A DNA stretch of 64,000 nt. It comes from Ectobius pallidus (Eukaryota; Arthropoda; Insecta; Blattodea; Ectobiidae). The DNA lies in NCBI GenBank assembly GCA_964059195.1, contig CAXKWD010000007.1, positions 22,021,023 through 22,085,022 of the forward strand, written 5' to 3'. Below the pieces are notes generated by a model. That model was not told where the DNA came from, did no database searches, and saw nothing but the letters and a program-made list of their open reading frames with translations. Shown in pieces: positions 56,381 through 64,000 of the stretch (position 1 is its first letter; each line of letters opens with the position of its first letter). The position numbers were made by a program, and so were the translations under genes.

Positions 56381-58000
56381 TGTGCCTAACAGAGTTGCAA
56401 TAGGATTTTCGGAGGACCACTGGATTATAATCCAGAAAATATTCAAGTTTAGAATTGCAGGAATGTTGAAGGAAGCAGGAATAATGGATAGAGAAAATTG
56501 TTGCTTTATTCTTCTTATTCTTAGCTGTAATTGGCAATAACCAATGTTTTATTATGATCTGCTATCTTTGTTAAGTAGATTTCAGGAAAGTTGCCAGGTT
56601 GATTTATTATTATAATATAATATGGTTTGTTTCCACAACAACAATTCAAGTAACTTTATTTTTTGTTCAAATAGTTACAATATAATAATTGAGCTGTATT
56701 GGCTCAGAATACTACTGCAGTATACTTTATCTGCAAGTAGGAAAAGAGAAGCTGCAAATATTTGCCAAACTTCTTAATGTGATAAACACTGAATTACTAC
56801 TTTATTACAAGCAAGAATGTTAGACCATATCTTCAGTCTTTAATAAATTGTTCAAGATTTAATACGGCAGCATCTTTGACTTGCACGTAGTGAAAAGAGG
56901 AGCTGCATGGATGCCAAAACTCCCTAGCTTTATACAAGCAGTATTTTACTTTTTAATGACACAAAGATGCTAAGCCTTACTTGGCTTTTGTGTAATAGTA
57001 CTTTGTTATGATTTGCTTTACTTAACTTTATTTGACATCTGATGAGAATGTGACTGCATTTAGCCGGACTGAAGCTAAGGGAAGTACAGTTACTGAAGTT
57101 CTATGTTGCTGCAGATCATCTTGAACTGTGGCCAGTAGCGAGTACTTCCAATGGCTGCAAGCTACGCTCCACGCAGTTCTAGTGATGTTTCAAATATCCA
57201 CCTCCTGGTAGATTAAGTCGTGGTTATCATTGCTGGTTCCATGCTGAGTAGTGTAGAACTGTACTATTATATATTCAGACTTGTGGTCTGTTGCTAAATT
57301 GGGGCTGTGCCCTTACGAAGCGACGATCGGTGAGAGAGTGAGAGAAAGTCTAACGGCCAAAATGCGTTCACATAATCATCTTACAAAGAGTCAAGTTCTA
57401 GAATCCCATGGAAGGCTCTTCTAGAAGTGTCTAGTAGCTTCCATCCAGAACTAGGGTACATTTACAGAGAATGACATGCTGTAATTATTCTGTAACATAA
57501 AAAATTAATATGTGAGCATTTACATTATAATTGCAATGTATAATTACAGAGAAATTTAATAATTTCAATGCGGTGAATAATCGATTTATTCATAAAGCTG
57601 CATCTAATCGATGGCACTAATCGATAGGACGGCTTTAAGTAAGCTAATGTATTCTGTCTGTAGCGCCAAGTGAATGTTAATGAGCTGGCACTCGACTTAT
57701 CGATATCAGTTCGATGTCTGCAATGCAGCTTTCTATTGCTAATTGACATTAATTAGTAATTCTGCTGATAATAGCTAATATTAACAAGAATAGATGTGCA
57801 AAATTATTCTTTAGTTCATTATAGTACAGAATATAACATATGTTTTCTTTTTCTAAGTGTAAATAAATAGGTACAAGCGTGCCAAGAATTCTGGCTACTG
57901 ATAATTGACATCAGTGCCATCTAGTGCTTTGTATTCATACTTCGTTACTAGTACTTGCTATAAATATATAAAAATAGGCTCTAAGCTGTACGAGCTTACA
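56371..58000 (-). mobile_element. LTR of the BEL/Pao element (3' LTR in element orientation)
   Basis: The LTR is bounded by TGTAGGCTAGTG on the plus strand and ends GAGCTTACA, giving TGT...ACA termini and a length of 1630 bp, long for this family. Its first 328 bases are identical to 63673-64000. A TATA-like TATATATTTATAG on the minus strand near 57960-57975 and AATAAA on the minus strand near 56503 are candidate transcription signals. It sits directly in the coding sequence of the LINE at 54794. The target duplication cannot be checked because the far side is outside the window. Confidence 0.9.
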
Positions 58001-58033
58001 TACTGGGGGGGGGGCCCCAGAAAATAGAAAGAT
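58001..58033 (-). other. Poly-G/poly-C tract between Gag-Pol stop and 3' LTR
   Basis: On the plus strand ten G are followed by CCCC (58005-58018), four bases from the LTR. In element orientation this is C10 preceded by GGGG, where a polypurine tract priming plus-strand DNA synthesis is expected. Only CTGGGG is purine-rich. Confidence 0.6.
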
Positions 58034-61000
58034 TTACTGAGCAGGCAGTGGACACAGCTTAGATATAGGCCTTTTTAGAATAGAATTGGCCGTTTTGACT
58101 GTTGCTACTCTAACTTTACCATCTGGACCAGGATGCACTTCTATAATCCTAGCCAGTGGCCAGTTCATAGGAGGAACATTGTCCACCATTAATATGACTA
58201 ATTGATTAGTTTTCAGATTTTGAGTTTCTGTGTTCCACTTCTGTCTCTGTTGCAAAGTATTTAAATACTCTTTGACCCATCTGGCCCAAATGCATTGTGA
58301 CTGTTGTTCTAACAATTGATAGCGTGACAGCCTGGATAGGTTTATAGACTGTAAGTCTGGGTGAGGGATAGAATTCAAAGGAGCACCAATGAGGAAGTGA
58401 CCAGGGGTTAATGCCATGTAGTCTTGAGAGTCGCTGCTCATCGGTGTCAGTGGTCTACTGTTGATGATGGCTTCTATTCTGCATAGAAGTGTGCTGGCTT
58501 CTTCATAGCTGTAGATAGTGTCTTTCATCACCTTGTATAGAATAGTTTTCATGCTGCGGTTAGATCTTTCTACAAGTCCTGCCATGTGGCTTGCCCTTGG
58601 TGGCAGAAAATGGAATTGTATATTTAGATTTGCTGTAAAGTTCATGATATCTGTGTTAGCTTGTTCAGTCTGGAATTGTTCATAGAGTTCACTCAGCTCT
58701 CGTGAGGCTCCTATGAAGTTTCTGCCATTATCCAGGTATAGGTGGGAAGGTAGTCCCCTTCTAGAAACGAATCTTTGCAAGGATGCGATGAATGCTGCTG
58801 AAGTGGCTGCTGTTACCAATTCAATGTGCACTGCTTTGGTACATAAACATATGTGCATACAGATGTAAGCTTTATATACTGTTTTGCCTCTCCCATGATC
58901 CTTCAAAGAGATAGGACCTACAAAATCTATGGCTGTGGTGTCGAAAGCTCGGTTGGGAGTAACTCTGGCTTGGGGTAAAGTTCCCATGATTTGCTGTGCT
59001 TTGACAGGGCTATGTCTAAAGCATGTGAGACATCCTTTTAAGGCTGATTTTACAGTTTGAACTCCATGGATGGGCCAGTACTGTTGTCTTAATGTGTACA
59101 GTATGCCTTGAGGGCCTTCATGTAAGTTTTTCAGATGTGTGTCTCTGACAATGATGTCTGTAATATGGTGCTTGGCAGGTAATATAATTGGATGTTTAGC
59201 ATTGTAGTCTAGATCAGTATGGTGCAGTCTTCCACCTACACGAAGTATGCTATCTTTATCCAAATATGGATGCAGTGGCAATAGTGAACTGCTTCTAGAA
59301 ACACAATTATTCTTTCTAATATGAGCCATGTCTTCTGAGAAGGCTTCTTTCTGAGTAGCATGTATGATAGCATTGTGAGCTTTATGTAGTTCTTGCAGGC
59401 TGATAGGACCAACAAATCTATCAGACTTGTGTAGACAGTTGTGTTTGAATCTCAGAATATAAGCTGTATTCCTGAGTAGCTTTCTGAAAGCGGAATATCT
59501 ATGCAAGTATTCATTGTGTGTACTTGTGATCATAAAGGCTTTTGCTGTCTTCTTGGTTTCTGGTATTTCTTCTGTCTGAAATACATTGTCAGTGGTAGGC
59601 CAAAAACATTCATCTTGTGTTAGGAATTTTGGACCATTCCACCATAGAGTTTGGTTATGAAGCTTGTTAGGTGAGACAGGTTTAGTGATGAGATCTGCAG
59701 GATTCTGCTGTGTTGGCACATGTCTCCATTGACAGTTTTCTGTAGCAGCTTGAATTTTGGTTACTCTGTGTGCTACAAAAGTGTTCCATTTGTGTGGAGG
59801 CTGTGTGATCCACTGTAAAGTTATGAGACTGTCAGTCCAGAAATATACTGCTGATATCATAATCTGCAAAGATAAGCTTACTTTTTGGTATAAGCATGCT
59901 GCCAACTGAGCTGCACAGAGCTCCAGTCTGGGCAAAGTAATCTGCTTAAGTGGGGCCACTCTAGATTTGCTTGTCAATAGTTGAACTTGTGTTTTGTGGC
60001 TTTCATCTTCAGATTTTATGTAGCATGCTGCTCCATATGCCTGTGGGCTGGCATCACTGAAAAAGTGCAGTTCTACATGACTGAAATTGAGTATTAGAGT
60101 GTTCCTTGGGATTCTGTATAATTCTACATAGTGAAGTTGTGAATATAGTTCATTCCAGGCCCTCTGTATATCAACAGGAGCTTGCTGGTCCCAACCTATG
60201 TCATTCAGCCAAATCTGTTGCATAATACATTTAGCTGCAGAGATGATGGGGGCAATTAGTCCCTGAGGGTCATATAGAGTGCAGATGGCAGATAGAATCT
60301 GTCTCTTAGTAGTAGCTTCTGGTAATGACTTCACTGTGTACTGTAGCAAGTCTTGTAATGGATTCCAGTGTAATCCTAGTGTTTTTACTGTATTCTGCTC
60401 TTCTAAATGAGTAAGTGTAGCTTTAGAGAGCTTTTCTTGTGGCAGTGTTCTCAAAACTTCTTGTGAGTTGGAACAAAACTGTGTTAGGTTAAATCCACCT
60501 GTCTGTAATAGTTGTGACACTTCTGTGGCTGCTAGTATAGCTTCCTGCTCTGTAGAAAATGATGCAAGGAGATTATCAACATAAAAGCAAGTAGATAGCA
60601 ATTTGGATGCTGTGGGAAATCTGTTTCTCTCATCCTCTGCCAACTGGTTGAGTACTCTGGTTGCTTCAAAAGCTGAACAGGCTTGTCCATATGTGATAGT
60701 GTTGAGCTGATATATCTTCACTGGAGTGGATTTAGAATGTCTCCAGAAGATTCTTTGGAAGTCTCTTTGCTGTGGCTGTACCATTACCATCCTGTACATT
60801 TTCTCTATGTCAGCACTCACAACATATGGGTGGCATCTGAACTTCAAGAGTATGGTGTAGAGATCAGGTTGCACACAGGGTCCTGTGTATAGGATATCAT
60901 TGAGTGATGTACCTGTTGAGGTTTTGAATGAAGCGTTGAAGACTACTCTGAGTTTTGTGGTTTCTGAGTCTTCCTTTAAGACAAATTGGTGTGGAATATA

Positions 61001-63340
61001 ATATGCTTCTGGGCCATCCTGGTAGAAACTTTCGTCCACTTGGGTCATATGACCTAGGGCTTCATATTGCTGCATGAAGTCTGAGTACTGTTGGAGTATA
61101 GTAGGCTGTTTATGGAGTCTGGTTTCATTAGAGAAGAAACGTTTCAGAGCTCCAGTTCTAGAGGCACCAAGATTACCTGTGGGCTTCTTGAATGGCAGTG
61201 TTATTGTGTAGCGTCCATCTTTATCTCTCTGTATTGTTTCTTGAAAATGTTGCTCGCATATGGAGTCTTCTTCAGATCTTACTGGTTGGATAATTTCTTC
61301 CATTTCCCAGAATTTCTGCATGTTCTTGTGGATTTGTTCTGTTATGCTTAAGTGGCAACGTGGTTCTTGTCTTCTACCCTGAGTGTAGTGTATTTGCCCT
61401 GAGAGAATCCAACCTAGTCTGGTCTCTCTGATGAATGCTTTATGTTTGTTGGTTTTGTTGATGGGTATAGTGTGTCCCATTAACAAGTTCCAAAATACAT
61501 CTGCCCCTAGCAATATGTCAATGCTACCGGGTATGTGAAATCTGTTGTCTGCTAGCACAATGTCATTAGGAATTCTCAAGCTGGTGACATCTATAGGTGC
61601 ACTGGGAATGTCTTTGGCAATCTGGTTAATGATGAGGCACTGTAGCTGTCTTTTATAGCCATTGCCATGGGCGTCACTTATCTGTATGTGTCCAATTTCT
61701 AGAATGTTGGATGTGTGTAGGTTTACACCGGTCACAGCTATGGTGGTAGGCTTGGTTTGTAACTGTAGCCTATCAGCCAAATCTTGGGTTATGAATGTGT
61801 GTGTGGCACCTGAATCCAATAATGCTCTGGCTTTTATGAGTCTGCCATTCTGAGCTTTGACTAGTATTTCTGCTGTGGCAAGAAATGTATGAGTTTTGGG
61901 CGTGATTTGAGCATTGTTAGCAAATGCTGTGCCTGTAGCATTGCTGCTGGTAGTAGCTGGAGTTTGTCTAGTACCACTGTGGCTTTGGTTTCCGTTTTGT
62001 CTGTTAGGCAATCTACTATTGTATTGTGTAGTTGTATGTTGCCTATATTCATTGCTGCAAACCTTGTCTTGGTGTAGCAGTGTGTGATGGCGTTGTTGGC
62101 ATTTATAACAAGATGTAGATGTGCAGTTTCTGACGTGATGTCCTGCTCTGAGACAATTACTGCATAGTCTATTAGTGTTTACAAAGTTCCATCTCTGTGT
62201 GTTATTGAGGTTATGGAAGTCTTCGCATTTGTGTAGCTGGTGATCTTGCCTGCACAGTATACAATTGTTGGCTGCATGGGCAACAAAGGTACGTGGGCTC
62301 ACTTGTCTGTGGCAAATAGGCTTGTTCTGTGTATTGTGTACAGTTTCAGGCCTGCTGGAGCTGTCTGGTGTCTCCAGAGCTTGTCCCCTTCTCTGTAGGA
62401 AGTTACAGAGTTCTTTGAATGTGTTTAGCTGATCTACTGTGCCCTCTAGGCTCCATGCTTTGAGCGTAGCAGGGTCCAGTTTAGACGTGAGAAGATGAGT
62501 AAGCATGTAGTCCCATCTGAGGTTCTCTGGTGTGATAGATTCTATTGACCTAACCTGTCTGGTGAAGTGGTCAAGTAAGTCCATCAATTGACTGGGTGAT
62601 TCCTTAGGGATCTTGCTATAGTCAATCAAAGATTGTAATAACTGTTGCAGTATAATTTTGTTGTTCTGAAACCTTTCATTTAGCAAGTTCCAAGCGGTTT
62701 CATAACCTTTAGCAGTTAATGGTAGTGTGTCAATGAGTTTGTTGGCTGGGCCTTGCAATGCTATTCTCAAATAGTGAAACTTGTGAACTGGATCAAGCGA
62801 ATTGTTGCTGTGAACAAGTGAGATGAACAGTTCTCTAAATGGTAGCCAATCTGAATGCCTGCCATTGAAGTGTGGCAAATTTATCTTTGGTAGCTGAACT
62901 CTAGGAGTGCAATTAGCTTGAGTGTTAGGTTGAGTTGTATCTTGAGGCTGAACTTGTGTCATGTTAGCCTGTGTGTATTGTGTTTCATAGTCTCTAATCT
63001 TTCTGCGAGCCATGCCTACAGTTGTGTAGTATGTCTCTTCGAAAGCTTGTCTTTCTCCTTCCCAGTCAGGGTCTGAGTCGCATGTTTCTATCTTACTCTG
63101 TATTTCCTCAAAGTCCCTTAATAACGATTCATCCTGTGATAGTCTGTGTGCAGTTTCTTCAATATTGTCTTGGTCGACTTGAACTGACAAAACATATTGG
63201 TAGAATCTAGTTAACTTTCCTTTGATGACTGCCCTCTTCTGCTTGTAGTTCTTAAGTTTGGAGGCATCTGTGGCAAGTACTTGTGAGTCTGGCATTGTGA
63301 GGGGTGGTGTATGACAGTGTGTTATAAGGAAGGCTGTCAC
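58034..63340 (-). CDS. BEL/Pao retrotransposon Gag-Pol polyprotein, 1768 codons, intact
   Basis: The polyprotein encodes everything needed for the element to copy itself in the cytoplasm and integrate. In order: coiled N-terminal region (1-130), Gag-like DUF1759 domain (about 150-320), Cys/His knuckles (C360..C372; CSNCLRAGHHVRNC at 393-406; CYKC at 411-414), a retropepsin-like protease with LLDSGATHTF (D509), and reverse transcriptase (about 740-950) with motif A VSADIEKMY (D844) and motif C YVDN (920-923). RNase H follows (D1096, E1140, D1170, D1216). The integrase has an HHCC finger (H1402, H1407, C1437, C1440) and a D1472-D1537-E1591 triad. The last domain is DUF5641-like (about 1660-1765). 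No stop or frameshift is seen and no envelope gene follows. A second Met at codon 16 is an alternative start. The Asn in place of the second Asp of YxDD is unusual. Confidence 0.95.
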   Translation of the reverse strand: MTAFLITHCHTPPLTMPDSQVLATDASKLKNYKQKRAVIKGKLTRFYQYVLSVQVDQDNIEETAHRLSQDESLLRDFEEIQSKIETCDSDPDWEGERQAFEETYYTTVGMARRKIRDYETQYTQANMTQVQPQDTTQPNTQANCTPRVQLPKINLPHFNGRHSDWLPFRELFISLVHSNNSLDPVHKFHYLRIALQGPANKLIDTLPLTAKGYETAWNLLNERFQNNKIILQQLLQSLIDYSKIPKESPSQLMDLLDHFTRQVRSIESITPENLRWDYMLTHLLTSKLDPATLKAWSLEGTVDQLNTFKELCNFLQRRGQALETPDSSSRPETVHNTQNKPICHRQVSPRTFVAHAANNCILCRQDHQLHKCEDFHNLNNTQRWNFVNTNRLCSNCLRAGHHVRNCTSTSCYKCQQRHHTLLHQDKVCSNEYRQHTTTQYNSRLPNRQNGNQSHSGTRQTPATTSSNATGTAFANNAQITPKTHTFLATAEILVKAQNGRLIKARALLDSGATHTFITQDLADRLQLQTKPTTIAVTGVNLHTSNILEIGHIQISDAHGNGYKRQLQCLIINQIAKDIPSAPIDVTSLRIPNDIVLADNRFHIPGSIDILLGADVFWNLLMGHTIPINKTNKHKAFIRETRLGWILSGQIHYTQGRRQEPRCHLSITEQIHKNMQKFWEMEEIIQPVRSEEDSICEQHFQETIQRDKDGRYTITLPFKKPTGNLGASRTGALKRFFSNETRLHKQPTILQQYSDFMQQYEALGHMTQVDESFYQDGPEAYYIPHQFVLKEDSETTKLRVVFNASFKTSTGTSLNDILYTGPCVQPDLYTILLKFRCHPYVVSADIEKMYRMVMVQPQQRDFQRIFWRHSKSTPVKIYQLNTITYGQACSAFEATRVLNQLAEDERNRFPTASKLLSTCFYVDNLLASFSTEQEAILAATEVSQLLQTGGFNLTQFCSNSQEVLRTLPQEKLSKATLTHLEEQNTVKTLGLHWNPLQDLLQYTVKSLPEATTKRQILSAICTLYDPQGLIAPIISAAKCIMQQIWLNDIGWDQQAPVDIQRAWNELYSQLHYVELYRIPRNTLILNFSHVELHFFSDASPQAYGAACYIKSEDESHKTQVQLLTSKSRVAPLKQITLPRLELCAAQLAACLYQKVSLSLQIMISAVYFWTDSLITLQWITQPPHKWNTFVAHRVTKIQAATENCQWRHVPTQQNPADLITKPVSPNKLHNQTLWWNGPKFLTQDECFWPTTDNVFQTEEIPETKKTAKAFMITSTHNEYLHRYSAFRKLLRNTAYILRFKHNCLHKSDRFVGPISLQELHKAHNAIIHATQKEAFSEDMAHIRKNNCVSRSSSLLPLHPYLDKDSILRVGGRLHHTDLDYNAKHPIILPAKHHITDIIVRDTHLKNLHEGPQGILYTLRQQYWPIHGVQTVKSALKGCLTCFRHSPVKAQQIMGTLPQARVTPNRAFDTTAIDFVGPISLKDHGRGKTVYKAYICMHICLCTKAVHIELVTAATSAAFIASLQRFVSRRGLPSHLYLDNGRNFIGASRELSELYEQFQTEQANTDIMNFTANLNIQFHFLPPRASHMAGLVERSNRSMKTILYKVMKDTIYSYEEASTLLCRIEAIINSRPLTPMSSDSQDYMALTPGHFLIGAPLNSIPHPDLQSINLSRLSRYQLLEQQSQCIWARWVKEYLNTLQQRQKWNTETQNLKTNQLVILMVDNVPPMNWPLARIIEVHPGPDGKVRVATVKTANSILKRPISKLCPLPAQ

Positions 63341-63672
63341 TTACCTTAATATCCAGTAAGACTGTTGTCCCTTGCACTGCTCTACCAGAATTCTTGCACC
63401 TTTTCTTACCACTAGGCCTGCTATGACTGCTCCTAGTATATGATGCAGTTAACATAGGCTGAAAATACAATAGAGTATTAGAATTGTACAAATACAAGTT
63501 ATATTTTACAATCAATATACACTGTAGGTATGAGGAGTGGACAAAGTGATTATCCAAGGTGTGGATAGAATCCAGGCTCGTTGAGGACCAGAAAATGTAG
63601 GTTTCTGGTCTGAGGAGTGGATGAAATGTACTTCCACGGCGTGGGTAGAATCCGGCCCGGAGGACCAGAAAA
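63341..63672 (-). other. BEL leader with tandem repeats and primer-binding site
   Basis: This untranslated leader lies between the 5' LTR and the ORF. The stretch adjoining the LTR contains two related units of roughly 75 bp (about 63529-63597 and 63612-63680), each with GAGGAGTGGA and GGTAGAATCC/GATAGAATCC and ending GAGGACCAGAAAATGTAGG. The second unit overlaps the LTR start. A 195-codon minus-strand ORF (63252-63839) crosses leader and LTR and is judged spurious. Confidence 0.6.
63650..63667 (-). promoter_or_regulatory. Primer-binding site (tRNA 3'-end complement)
   Basis: Five bases from the LTR, the minus strand reads TGGTCCTCCGGGCCGGAT. Its complement, ATCCGGCCCGGAGGACCA, has the look of a tRNA 3' end: T-arm, acceptor stem and CCA. 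The isoacceptor is not identified. Confidence 0.7.
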
Positions 63673-64000
63673 TGTAGGCTAGTGTGCCTAACAGAGTTGC
63701 AATAGGATTTTCGGAGGACCACTGGATTATAATCCAGAAAATATTCAAGTTTAGAATTGCAGGAATGTTGAAGGAAGCAGGAATAATGGATAGAGAAAAT
63801 TGTTGCTTTATTCTTCTTATTCTTAGCTGTAATTGGCAATAACCAATGTTTTATTATGATCTGCTATCTTTGTTAAGTAGATTTCAGGAAAGTTGCCAGG
63901 TTGATTTATTATTATAATATAATATGGTTTGTTTCCACAACAACAATTCAAGTAACTTTATTTTTTGTTCAAATAGTTACAATATAATAATTGAGCTGTA
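63673..64000 (-). mobile_element. LTR of the BEL/Pao element (5' LTR), cut by window end
   Basis: Only 328 bp are visible. They are identical to 56371-56698. By comparison with the other LTR, about 1.3 kb more should follow outside the window. Confidence 0.95.

Noticed and set aside
63252..63839. 195-codon minus-strand ORF as an extra BEL gene
   Set aside because: It crosses the LTR, the primer-binding site and the Gag-Pol start in another frame. The LTR part is repeated at 56319-56537, so it is non-coding terminal sequence.

Overview
This is a gene-poor, AT-rich eukaryotic window made almost entirely of transposable elements at different stages of decay. The mixture (BEL/Pao LTR element, many 5'-truncated non-LTR retrotransposons with simple-sequence tails, tRNA-derived SINEs, Helitrons, hAT and TA-target MITEs, a Penelope-like relic and a hammerhead-bearing insertion) fits a large arthropod genome. 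I lean towards an insect of the cockroach/termite type, but the species is an inference. I see no convincing host protein-coding gene, rRNA or functional tRNA gene.

Layout. 0.65-2.1 kb: two TA-flanked inverted-repeat elements. 3.3-4.2 kb: a block with LTR-like promoter and polyadenylation signals. 5.4-8.5 kb: a tRNA-derived SINE and LINE tails, the latter partly inside a larger inverted repeat. 10-17.4 kb: hAT-type elements, MITEs, a 446-bp tandem duplication and a LINE relic carrying two MITEs. 18.4-20.5 kb: an RTE-like LINE end, a LINE 3' UTR with a hairpin, and a 0.5-kb retroposon carrying a SINE. 22.5-24.1 kb: a purine-rich tract, then a 173-bp insertion containing a complete hammerhead ribozyme core. 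25.7-35.2 kb: a hAT element with a transposase relic, further retroposon copies, a Penelope-like ORF fragment, a short Helitron and a perfect 35-bp palindrome. 35.3-53 kb: two copies of one Helitron family, the second carrying a 561-bp SINE, plus several LINE C-terminal relics.

54.8-64 kb is the youngest part. A LINE reverse-transcriptase ORF is cut by a BEL/Pao element on the minus strand, with one LTR at 56371-58000, a single intact 1768-codon Gag-Pol ORF at 58034-63340, and the start of the other LTR at 63673. The two LTRs agree over all 328 comparable bases, so this insertion is very recent. The nested insertions give a relative order: LINE before BEL, Helitron before its SINE, 0.5-kb retroposon before its SINE, LINE at 14.8-15.7 kb before its two MITEs.
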